Assembly: GCA_013811715.1 (NCBI GenBank)
Contig: JACCUS010000493.1
Coordinates: 1-6,790 of the forward strand
DNA: 6,790 nt
From: Nocardioidaceae bacterium
Lineage (GTDB): Bacteria > Actinomycetota > Actinomycetes > Propionibacteriales > Nocardioidaceae
Direction of reading: 5' to 3'
Both the position numbers and the translations under genes were made by a program. The notes under the pieces were generated by a model, which made no database searches, was not told the origin of the DNA, and worked only from the letters and a program-made list of their open reading frames with translations. This document shows, in pieces, positions 1 to 6,436 of the stretch. The first letter of the stretch is position 1, and each line of letters opens with the position of its first letter.

Positions 1-1117
1 TCAGCAGTGGCACGAGCATCTCGTCGGCCGTCAGCGAGCCGTGCAGCCCGACCAACGACATCTCGCGAGGGAAGTGGCTCGATGACACGACGGCCATGTC
101 ACCCAGGCTCGCCACCATCACGTCGCCGAGTCGCGGCCGCACCTGGGTGTCCACCGACCCGAACCACCCCTCGTCGATGGCCTCGTCCCGGGTGGCGACC
201 CAGGCGTCGGCACCCATCCGCTCGCGCCAGCTGAACGCCACGTCCTCGACGGCGCCGTTGTCGCAGTACAGATGCCGGAACCGTGCCTCCCCGCCGAACA
301 GGCTGACTCCACTGAGCAGCTCCGGCTCCTCGTCGACGTCGAGGCGATCCTCCATCTCGACGTCGACCATGCCGTGGTCGGCGGTGACGACCAGCGCCGT
401 GCGGTCCGGCAGCGCCTCCCGCAGCCGCGCGGCGAACGTGTCGACCATGGCCAGTTGATGCCGCCACGCCCACGACGTCGTACCGCGTCTGTGCCCGGTG
501 GTGTCGAGCTCGCCCTCGTACACGTATGTCAGCGAGGACGGGTGGGCGGCCGCGCGGACGGTGGCCGAGATCCGCTCGCCAACAGTGTCGGCGCCCACGA
601 ACACGGCTCCTCGCTGGCTGGCCTCGGTGAGCCCCGAGCCCTCGAACGCCCGCTTGCTGACGACGTGTGCGGCCACACCCGCAGCCCGCGCCCGAGCGAA
701 GGCGGTCTTGTGCGCCTGCCACTCATGCGGATCGACCCGGGAGTCCCAGCGCAGCGCGTCGAGCAACCGGTCCGTGCCGGGGATCCGCGAGGTGAATCCG
801 ACGACGCCGTGGGCGCCCGGCGGGAGTCCGGTGCCGAGGCTGGTCAGGCTGGTGGCCGTGGTGGAGGGGACGCCGCAGGTGATCGGGCTCGTCCCCTCGG
901 CGAGGGTGGACAGGTAGGGCGCCTCGTCGGCGTACCGGTGCAGCAGGTTCCACCCGAGCCCGTCGATCAAGAAGACCACGCAGGAGTCCATCGGCGGCAG
1001 TTGGAGCACGTTCGACCACCCGGGTACGCCGAGGGCGGCCACCGCCGACGGCACCACCTCGCCCAGCCAGTCGGCTCCGTAGCGCGGCAGCACGCCCTCG
1101 CCGCTGCCGATGCTCAA
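1..1117 (-). CDS. Alkaline phosphatase / nucleotide pyrophosphatase family hydrolase (3' end outside window)
   Basis: Predicted metal-dependent phosphodiesterase or phosphatase of the type I phosphodiesterase/NPP branch of the alkaline phosphatase superfamily; the substrate cannot be told. Translation from 1117 runs 372 codons to the window edge without a stop. Superfamily signatures appear in order: metal-binding Asp52 in VVFLIDGLGW, the nucleophile region PSTTATSLTSLGTG (residues 84-97, Ser85 or Thr86), LDTTGH (Asp205, His209), TADHGM (Asp247, His248) and a late metal-ligand His359 in GLHGS. No signal peptide or membrane segment is seen, so it is probably cytoplasmic. His359 normally lies close to the C-terminus, so probably only a few residues are missing. 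The chosen start is TTG, overlapping the upstream stop as TTGA; it keeps the LPRYGADWL segment that I recall near the start of relatives. No good Shine-Dalgarno precedes it, fitting translational coupling. GTG codons at residues 9 and 21-22 are alternatives. Confidence 0.9.
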   Translation of the reverse strand, partial: MSIGSGEGVLPRYGADWLGEVVPSAVAALGVPGWSNVLQLPPMDSCVVFLIDGLGWNLLHRYADEAPYLSTLAEGTSPITCGVPSTTATSLTSLGTGLPPGAHGVVGFTSRIPGTDRLLDALRWDSRVDPHEWQAHKTAFARARAAGVAAHVVSKRAFEGSGLTEASQRGAVFVGADTVGERISATVRAAAHPSSLTYVYEGELDTTGHRRGTTSWAWRHQLAMVDTFAARLREALPDRTALVVTADHGMVDVEMEDRLDVDEEPELLSGVSLFGGEARFRHLYCDNGAVEDVAFSWRERMGADAWVATRDEAIDEGWFGSVDTQVRPRLGDVMVASLGDMAVVSSSHFPREMSLVGLHGSLTADEMLVPLL

Positions 1118-1758
1118 CGCTCGACGGTCGCTGCGCTCGGAGGCCCGGCTGTCGCTACGACCGGAGGCCCGACGGTCGCTTCGCTCAGGGCGCGGGCGAA
1201 CTCGAGCAGCCGGTCGACGGCTTCGGGCCCGTCCGCGCTCGAGCTGATCCGGAGCGCGAAGTCCTCTGCCGCCAACATTCCGCTGTAGCCGTGGTCGGCC
1301 ACGCATTCGGGGTCGGCGCACGTCGCCGGCTCGAGGTCGACCCGTTTGACCGCCCCCCACCCGATCGTCAGCACGGCCTCGCTCACGCCCGGGGCCTCTC
1401 GCGGCTCGGACGGAGCGGCGGGGTTGGCCACCATCCGGGTGACTGCGACACTGCCGACCCGGCTGATCGGGATCGCCTCGGTCGAGGTCGACGCGTACGG
1501 CTCGGGGAGCAGGTCGTCGGGCGGGTGCTCGTCGGTGTGCGCCACCACCAGCCGGGTCGAAGTCAGCACGAGCACGGTCACGTGTCGACGTACCTCGTCC
1601 CGGTCGAAAGTCGGCTCGTGGTGGATCACGAAGCCGTTGACCGCCTCGCCGGCCAGGGCGGACCCAACGGCATCGGCGACCACCTTCGGGTAGTAGCCGA
1701 CGTGGTCGATCGCACGGCGCAGCTCCTCGGACCGGTTGGTCACACGCGAGTCAGCCAT
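1114..1758 (-). CDS. DUF5998 family protein of unknown function
   Basis: 214-aa protein matching, by recollection, the actinobacterial DUF5998 family, which has no known function. Recognisable parts are an N-terminal segment with RAIDHVGYYPKVVADAV (residues 15-31), VIHHEPTFDRDEVRRHVTVL (44-63), a central stretch TRLVVAHTDEH (68-78) and a possible Cys pair in CADPEC (Cys147, Cys152) followed by DHGYSG. It has no signal peptide or transmembrane segment and is probably cytoplasmic. The ATG at 1758 is chosen because GGGAGG lies 8 nt upstream; the same frame stays open further upstream but only as antiparallel-free shadow coding inside the preceding gene. The start overlaps the stop of the GNAT/acyl-CoA-synthetase gene by 8 nt, and the stop overlaps the phosphatase start by 4 nt, so the three genes are very likely cotranscribed. 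The last ~24 residues (LSEATVG, PPVVATAG, PPSAATVE, R) come from a 24-bp tandem repeat and look like low-complexity sequence added to the end of the domain. Confidence 0.85.
   Translation of the reverse strand: MADSRVTNRSEELRRAIDHVGYYPKVVADAVGSALAGEAVNGFVIHHEPTFDRDEVRRHVTVLVLTSTRLVVAHTDEHPPDDLLPEPYASTSTEAIPISRVGSVAVTRMVANPAAPSEPREAPGVSEAVLTIGWGAVKRVDLEPATCADPECVADHGYSGMLAAEDFALRISSSADGPEAVDRLLEFARALSEATVGPPVVATAGPPSAATVER
1122..1193 (-). repeat. Three imperfect 24-bp tandem repeats at the end of the DUF5998 gene
   Basis: Plus-strand units 1122-1145, 1146-1169 and 1170-1193. Unit 1 differs from each of units 2 and 3 at 5 of 24 positions; units 1 and 3 share the first 11 bases CGACGGTCGCT, and units 1 and 2 both end CGGAGGCC. 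On the coding (minus) strand each unit gives 8 residues, so the reading frame is kept: LSEATVG, PPVVATAG, PPSAATVE. The array also covers the place where a Shine-Dalgarno for the downstream phosphatase gene would lie. The minus strand contains an inverted repeat CGACCG-9 nt-CGGTCG. Similar stretches occur at the ends of genes in some GC-rich actinobacteria as I remember, which would make this a dispersed repeat family, but that is not shown by this window. Confidence 0.75.
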
Positions 1759-4495
1759 GGCGCCATCCTCCCACGCTGTCGCCGGTGCCCGCCGGGCCGG
1801 TGAGACGACGGGCGAACAAGTCACGGCGTGTGTCCTTCGTCGGCGCCACTCGAGCCGACGCCCGCAGCACCTTCGCCCCGTCGGCACCTGCCAGCACCAG
1901 GCCGAGCTCGACCGCCTGCACCTGCGGAAGGTCGTCCTTGAGCTGGGCGACGCGCCGGATGAGCCGCTCGACGGCCGCGACGTCCACTGCCTCCGAGCCT
2001 CGGTAGCCGAAGAACAGCGGTGCCGCACGGACGTCTCGCACCAGATCCTCGGCGTCGGAGTCGGTCAGCGGTGGGATCCGGTAGGAGACGTCGCCCAGCA
2101 GCTCGGTGGGGGTGCCGGCCATTCCGAACGACACGATCGGCCCGAACAAAGCGTCCTCCATCCCGCCGATCGTCACCGGGATCCCCGGTCGGGCCATCGG
2201 CTGCACCACGAAATCGGCGCGCTCCGGCTCGTCGATGAGCCTGTTGAGGTTGTTCCACGCCGCGGTCATGTCCGCCGCGTGGTCGATGTTGCGCCACACG
2301 TGAGCCAGATCGGGCCGCTGCCGCAGGTGGGTGCCTGTTGCCTTGAGCACGACATCCCAGCCGAAGGACTCCGCCGCGGTGATCGCCTCGTCCAGGGAGG
2401 TGATCCGGGCGAGCGGCGCCAGCTCGATCCCGTACGCCCCGAGCAACGCGCGCAGGTCGGCGTCACCTAGGTCGCATTCCTGGCTGGAGCCGGCCAGCAG
2501 CCGCGACACCAGGCTGCGCGCCGCGGATGCGTCGACGCCGTCCAGCACCGTCACCGCTCCCTGCGGCCGGTTGACCCACTGCGAGTAGGCGACGACCCGG
2601 GCCAGGGCTCGGACGGCGGACTCCGGCGCCGGGTACGACGGCACCGACCCCCGACCTGCCGACCCGGCGAGGTCGGGAACCCGCAGCAGCTCAGGAACTC
2701 CCTCCGCACCGAGGAAGGTGGACACGATCGGCTTCTCGGACTGCTCCCCGACCGCCGCCAACACGTTGGCCACCTGCTCGCCGGTGGTGTTCAGCGGCGG
2801 GATGAAGACGGCGACGACGGCGTCGACGCTCGGGCTGTCGATCGCGTCGTCCAGGGCTTGTTCGAAGTCTTCCGCCGACGCCTCGTGGCCCAGCGCCACC
2901 GACTTCTCGATGACAAGACCGGAGGCCGACGCCGCGTCCGCGGCCAGCAGCCCGAGCGCGTCGGAGTTCCCCACCACCGCCACGCGCGGCCCGAGCGGGA
3001 GCGGCTGATGGGCCAACAGCTGGGCGACGTCGAACATCTCGTCGAGAGTGTCGACCTGGACCACCCCAGCTTGCCGGAACATGGCGTCCACCGCGGCCTG
3101 CGGCGCCACCGTCGCCCGGACGGAGTGTCCGACCGGCACGCCCTGCGTCGTACGACCGGACTTGACCGCCACCACCGGCTTGACCCGCCCGACCCGACGG
3201 GCGATCCGGGAGAACTTGCGCGGGTTGCCGATCGACTCCAGGTACAAGAGCACGACCTCGGTGGCATCGTCCTCCTCCCAGTACTGCAACAGGTCGTTAC
3301 CCGAGACGTCCGCGCGGTTGCCGGCGGAGACGAACGTCGAGATGCCCAGCCCCCGGCGGACCACGGTCTCCAAGATCGCCACGCCGAGGGCGCCAGACTG
3401 GCAGAAGAACCCCACCCTCCCCCGCGGCGGTAACACGGGAGACAGCGACGCGTTGAGGGATATGTCGGCGGCGGTGTTGATCACGCCGAGGCAGTTGGGT
3501 CCGACCAGCCGGAGTCCGTACGACCGGGACAGCCCCACGAGCCGCCGCTGCCGCTTCCGCCCCTCCTCGCCGGTCTCGGCGAACCCGCTGGAGATCACGA
3601 TCAGCCCGTGCACCCCCTTGGCCGCACAGTCCAGCACGACGTCTTGGACCGCCTCCGCTGGCACCGCGACGATGGCGAGGTCCACCGTGTCGGGGATCTC
3701 CTGCACAGACGTGTAGGCGGGCATCCCCGCGACGGCGTCGGCGGCCGGGTTGACGGCGTACACCCTTCCCGAGTACCCGCCGAGCACAAGGTTCCGGACC
3801 AAGGTGGCGCCGATGGTGTCCTGCCGTCGGCTCGCGCCGATGATCGCGACGCCGTGCGCCACGAAGAAGCGCTCCATCGAGCGCGCCTCGGCGCGGTGCT
3901 CGCGGGAGCGCATCACGCCGACCGCGGTGTCGGTCGCCCGGATCGGGAACTCCAGCCGCAGCACGCCCTCCTCGATGCCGCTCGCGACCTGGTAGCCGGC
4001 GTCGCGGAACGTCTGGATCATCCGGATGTTGTCCGGCAGCACTTCGGCGACGAACCTCGAGACGCCCGTCTCGCGGCCGGCCTGGGCGAGGTGCTCGAGC
4101 AACAGCTGGGCCGCCCCGCGGCCTTGGTGTGCGTCCTCGACGAGGAACGCCACCTCGGCGTCGTCGTCCGCCACCCTGTCGTAGCGGCCCACCGCGATCA
4201 TGGCCGGCCCGATCGTCACCACGAAGGCCACCCTGTCGCGGTGGTCGACATTGGTGAACCGCCGAACCTCACGTTGCGACAGCGACGGGTACGGCGCGAA
4301 GAACCGCAGGTACTTCGACTCCGGCGAGACGCGGGAGTAGAACTCGACCAGCGGCTCGGCGTCGTCGGGTCGGATCGGCCGAAGCCGTGCCGCACCTCCG
4401 TCGAGCAGCAGCACGTCGGCCTCCCAGTGAGCCGGATACTCCGGAGCTGGGTGGTCGTGGGCCAGGTCGTCCGTTTCCTCCGCGCGATCAGCCAC
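1751..4495 (-). CDS. GNAT acetyltransferase fused to ADP-forming acyl-CoA synthetase-like domains (protein acetyltransferase, Pat-like)
   Basis: 914-aa cytoplasmic protein. The GNAT domain is N-terminal (about residues 35-185) with acetyl-CoA-binding motif QGRGAA (124-129). An ADP-forming acyl-CoA synthetase-like body follows: Rossmann CoA-binding domain (205-300, with IIGAS at 218-222), GPNCLG (332-337), succinyl-CoA-ligase-like domains (358-490, with CQSGALG; then 503-665, with GNSDALG), and a C-terminal ATP-grasp domain (about 680-895, Lys718 in VVLKATG). This layout matches actinobacterial relatives of Pat/PatZ, which acetylate lysines of AMP-forming acyl-CoA synthetases; many members carry GNAT at the C-terminus instead. 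His457 (VPVGHSV) lies near the phospho-histidine position of true ADP-forming synthetases, but the ATP-grasp end lacks the usual Asn-Pro and Asp (ELGLVL 863-868, VLRAS 876-880), so the body may sense ligands rather than make acyl-CoA. Genuine ligase activity is the alternative. The GTG start at 4495 fits a leaderless transcript. It is first in the three-gene operon and divergent from an AMP-forming synthetase, a plausible target. Confidence 0.9.
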   Translation of the reverse strand: MADRAEETDDLAHDHPAPEYPAHWEADVLLLDGGAARLRPIRPDDAEPLVEFYSRVSPESKYLRFFAPYPSLSQREVRRFTNVDHRDRVAFVVTIGPAMIAVGRYDRVADDDAEVAFLVEDAHQGRGAAQLLLEHLAQAGRETGVSRFVAEVLPDNIRMIQTFRDAGYQVASGIEEGVLRLEFPIRATDTAVGVMRSREHRAEARSMERFFVAHGVAIIGASRRQDTIGATLVRNLVLGGYSGRVYAVNPAADAVAGMPAYTSVQEIPDTVDLAIVAVPAEAVQDVVLDCAAKGVHGLIVISSGFAETGEEGRKRQRRLVGLSRSYGLRLVGPNCLGVINTAADISLNASLSPVLPPRGRVGFFCQSGALGVAILETVVRRGLGISTFVSAGNRADVSGNDLLQYWEEDDATEVVLLYLESIGNPRKFSRIARRVGRVKPVVAVKSGRTTQGVPVGHSVRATVAPQAAVDAMFRQAGVVQVDTLDEMFDVAQLLAHQPLPLGPRVAVVGNSDALGLLAADAASASGLVIEKSVALGHEASAEDFEQALDDAIDSPSVDAVVAVFIPPLNTTGEQVANVLAAVGEQSEKPIVSTFLGAEGVPELLRVPDLAGSAGRGSVPSYPAPESAVRALARVVAYSQWVNRPQGAVTVLDGVDASAARSLVSRLLAGSSQECDLGDADLRALLGAYGIELAPLARITSLDEAITAAESFGWDVVLKATGTHLRQRPDLAHVWRNIDHAADMTAAWNNLNRLIDEPERADFVVQPMARPGIPVTIGGMEDALFGPIVSFGMAGTPTELLGDVSYRIPPLTDSDAEDLVRDVRAAPLFFGYRGSEAVDVAAVERLIRRVAQLKDDLPQVQAVELGLVLAGADGAKVLRASARVAPTKDTRRDLFARRLTGPAGTGDSVGGWRHG
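1767..1772 (-). promoter_or_regulatory. Ribosome binding site for the DUF5998 gene
   Basis: The minus strand reads GGGAGG followed by 8 nt and the ATG at 1758. It lies inside the last codons of the upstream gene and decides the DUF5998 start, since the open frame continues upstream without another such site. Confidence 0.7.
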
Positions 4496-4501
4496 AACGG
4501 A

Positions 4502-4507
4502 AATCTA
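4502..4507 (-). promoter_or_regulatory. Probable -10 element of a leaderless promoter
   Basis: The minus strand reads TAGATT (TANNNT type), then 6 nt TCCGTT, then the GTG start codon at 4495. That spacing places the expected transcription start on the first base of the GTG. No Shine-Dalgarno is seen in the preceding 15 nt, which agrees with a leaderless mRNA, common in actinobacteria. No convincing -35 box is present at 17-18 nt upstream. Transcription mapping is lacking, so this rests on motif and spacing only. Confidence 0.45.
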
Positions 4508-4566
4508 GCCGCTCTTTACGCATAAGCCGATTGTTAGCAGACTCGCCTTGCGACCACCCACCATCG

Positions 4567-4612
4567 AGGATCCGACACTCAGCCGGTCATGGCCCGCTCA
4601 CCGTCGGATCCT
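4567..4612 (+). repeat. 10-bp inverted repeat upstream of the acyl-CoA synthetase gene (element copy 1)
   Basis: AGGATCCGAC (4567-4576) and its exact reverse complement GTCGGATCCT (4603-4612) are separated by 26 nt. The right arm ends 5 nt before the GAGGAG ribosome binding site. As RNA it could form a hairpin in the leader of the synthetase mRNA; as DNA it could be two operator half sites in the divergent promoter region. The core at 4569-4608 is matched by a second 40-nt element after the gene (6384-6423): both begin GATCCGAC and end CACCGTCGGA. Confidence 0.7.
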
Positions 4613-4617
4613 GACGC

Positions 4618-4623
4618 GAGGAG
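4618..4623 (+). promoter_or_regulatory. Ribosome binding site for the acyl-CoA synthetase gene
   Basis: GAGGAG lies 10 nt before the ATG at 4634 and decides that start over the in-frame ATG at 4589, which has no such site and would add the unlikely Arg-rich peptide MARSPSDPDARRRRR running through the inverted repeat. Confidence 0.65.
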
Positions 4624-4633
4624 ACGACGCCGA

Positions 4634-6364
4634 ATGACCGACGAGAGCGCCGCAGTAACCGGGGCGGCGACCGAGGCCACCGCCCTTTTTCGGCACGCGC
4701 GCGACTTCCTGCAGGTGCACCGGGAGGACTACGACACCGCCTACCGCGACTTCCGCTGGCCCGACCTGGGAGAGTTCAACTACGCCACCGACTGGTTCGA
4801 CGTGCTCGCAGCCGACCACGGCGACGACACGGCCTTGTGGGTCGTCGAAGAGGACGGCGGCGAGACCAGGCTGACGTTCGCCGAGCTCGCACTGCTCTCA
4901 CAGCGCTTCGCCGGCTTCCTGCGGCAGTCCAACGTGCAGGCCGGTGACCGGGTCTTGATGATGCTGGGCAACTGTGCGCCGCTGTGGGTCGCGATGCTCG
5001 GGTGCATCCGGACGGGCGCGGTGATGATCCCGGCCACGACGCTGCTGTCCCCCGCCGAGCTAGACGACCGGATCGCCCGCGGCAAGGTGCGCGCCGTCGT
5101 CGCCGCCGCCGCGGACACCAGCAAGTTCGGGCCCGAGACGGCAGACCTGGTGCGGCTGAGCGTCGGCACGGCGCAGGGATGGCTGTCGTACGACGACGCG
5201 GTGGCCGAGGAAGTCACCCCGGTGGCCGGCGGCGGCACCCATGCCAATGACACGCTGCTGCTCTACTTCACCTCCGGCACGACGGCGCAGCCCAAGCTGG
5301 TGGAGCACACCCAGGCCTCGTACCCTGTCGGCCACCTGTCCACGATGTACTGGATCGGACTTCAGCCCGGCGACCGGCACCTCAACGTCTCCTCCCCCGG
5401 CTGGGCCAAGCACGCCTGGTCGTGCTTCTTCGCCCCGTGGAACGCCGGCGCGACCATCGTGATCTACAACTACGCCCGGTTCGACGCCACCGCGCTGCTC
5501 GACGTGATGGCCCGCGTCGGTGTCACGACGTTCTGCGCACCGCCCACGGTGTGGCGGATGATCACCCAGGCGGAGCTCGGGGCGCACCGGCTGTCGCTGC
5601 GCGAGTGCGTGGGCGCAGGCGAGCCGCTCAACCCGGAGGTGATCGGGCAGATCCAACGGGCCTGGGGGATCACGATCCGCGACGGGTACGGGCAGACCGA
5701 GACCACCGCACAGATCGGCAATTCGCCCGGGGTGCCGGTCAAGCTCGGCTCGATGGGCCTGCCGCTGCCGGGGTATGTCGTCTCGTTGGTCGACCCGTCG
5801 ACCGGCGAGGTAGGGCCCGACGGCGAGCTGTGCCTGGAACTCGCGCGGAGACCGCTCGGGCTGATGCGCGGCTACCGAGACGACGCCGGACGCACCGCCG
5901 AGTCGCTGCGCGGCGGCTTCTACCACACCGGCGACATGGCCGCGGTCGACGACGAGGGCTACATCACCTTCGTCGGCCGCAGCGACGACGTCTTCAAGGC
6001 CAGCGACTACCGGATCTGCCCGTTCGAGCTCGAGAGCGTGCTGATCGAGCACCCGGCGGTCGCCGAGGCAGCGGTGGTTCCTTCCCCTGACCCCGTTCGG
6101 CTGGCGGTGCCGAAGGCGTTCGTGGTGCCGGCGGCCGGCTTCGCGCCCGGCCCGGAGCTGGCTCGGGACCTGTTGCGGTTCGCCCGGGAGCAGCTGGCGC
6201 CGTACAAGCGCATCCGCCGGATCGAGTTCGCCGAGCTGCCCAAGACGATCTCGGGGAAGATCCGCCGAGTCGAGCTCCGCGACGGCGAGGCCGAGCGGGC
6301 CGGGTCGGGCAGTCGAGGCGAGCACGACTACTCCGAGGATGACTTCCCCGACCTCAAGACCTGA
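4634..6364 (+). CDS. AMP-forming acyl-CoA synthetase (medium-chain ACS-like)
   Basis: 576-aa member of the acyl-CoA synthetase branch of the ANL adenylating enzymes: it activates a carboxylic acid with ATP to acyl-AMP, then transfers the acyl group to CoA. Visible motifs are the phosphate-binding loop YFTSGTTAQPK (211-221), the segment NVSSPGWAKHAW (251-262), DGYGQTETT (350-358, the YGQTE core), HTGD (431-434, ribose-binding Asp), GRSDDVFKASDYR (448-460, hinge to the C-terminal lid) and PKTISGKIRR (536-545), whose Lys542 is the catalytic lysine of the adenylation step. The DVFKASDYRICPFELES wording resembles medium-chain-type synthetases as I recall them; the actual acid cannot be read from sequence. 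The length is normal and no key residue is missing. The ATG at 4634 is chosen for its GAGGAG; the ATG at 4589 is the alternative. It appears monocistronic: divergent from the Pat-like gene by 138 bp and convergent with the DinB gene. Lys542 is the site such acetyltransferases modify. Confidence 0.93.
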   Translation: MTDESAAVTGAATEATALFRHARDFLQVHREDYDTAYRDFRWPDLGEFNYATDWFDVLAADHGDDTALWVVEEDGGETRLTFAELALLSQRFAGFLRQSNVQAGDRVLMMLGNCAPLWVAMLGCIRTGAVMIPATTLLSPAELDDRIARGKVRAVVAAAADTSKFGPETADLVRLSVGTAQGWLSYDDAVAEEVTPVAGGGTHANDTLLLYFTSGTTAQPKLVEHTQASYPVGHLSTMYWIGLQPGDRHLNVSSPGWAKHAWSCFFAPWNAGATIVIYNYARFDATALLDVMARVGVTTFCAPPTVWRMITQAELGAHRLSLRECVGAGEPLNPEVIGQIQRAWGITIRDGYGQTETTAQIGNSPGVPVKLGSMGLPLPGYVVSLVDPSTGEVGPDGELCLELARRPLGLMRGYRDDAGRTAESLRGGFYHTGDMAAVDDEGYITFVGRSDDVFKASDYRICPFELESVLIEHPAVAEAAVVPSPDPVRLAVPKAFVVPAAGFAPGPELARDLLRFAREQLAPYKRIRRIEFAELPKTISGKIRRVELRDGEAERAGSGSRGEHDYSEDDFPDLKT

Positions 6365-6383
6365 GCCGCCCGCTCTCGGCAAC

Positions 6384-6423
6384 GATCCGACCTCTGGGGG
6401 GTTACCGCCCCGCCACCGTCGGA
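6384..6423 (+). terminator. Hairpin between convergent genes; probable terminator (element copy 2)
   Basis: Outer arms TCCGAC (6386-6391) and GTCGGA (6418-6423) pair exactly, and inside them GGGG and CCCC (6408-6411) can pair around a short GGTTACCG loop. It lies 20 nt after the synthetase stop and 14 nt before the end of the DinB gene, so it could serve both strands. No T-run follows, which is usual for actinobacterial terminators. The same 8-nt start and 10-nt end, at the same 40-nt length, occur upstream of the synthetase at 4569-4608, so it may instead be one copy of a small repeated element. Confidence 0.5.
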
Positions 6424-6436
6424 GCGTTGTCGCCCG

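Noticed and set aside
272..1288. 338-codon plus-strand open frame opposite the phosphatase and DUF5998 genes.
   Set aside because: It is an antisense shadow of GC-rich coding DNA: the peptide is rich in Arg, Gly and Pro without domain signatures, while the minus-strand frames show clear family motifs.
1759..2028. Upstream extension of the DUF5998 frame to an ATG at 2028.
   Set aside because: The extra residues are Arg/Ser-rich shadow sequence inside the end of the fusion gene, and the ATG at 1758 has its own GGGAGG.
3608..4525. 305-codon plus-strand open frame opposite the GNAT domain and first half of the fusion gene.
   Set aside because: Composition is His/Arg/Asp-rich and matches no fold; the minus-strand frame carries all GNAT and CoA-binding motifs.
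4515..4543. TTTACG and CAGACT, 17 bp apart, as a plus-strand promoter for the synthetase gene.
   Set aside because: Both boxes match consensus poorly and the second lacks the TANNNT pattern; the spacing alone is not enough to list it.
4589..4633. Earlier in-frame ATG for the acyl-CoA synthetase.
   Set aside because: No ribosome binding site precedes it, it would translate the inverted repeat, and it adds only an Arg-rich 15-residue leader.
5060..6382. 440-codon minus-strand open frame opposite the acyl-CoA synthetase.
   Set aside because: It is long only because stop codons are rare at this GC content; its peptide is low in complexity and has no recognisable motif, and the plus strand holds a complete adenylating enzyme.
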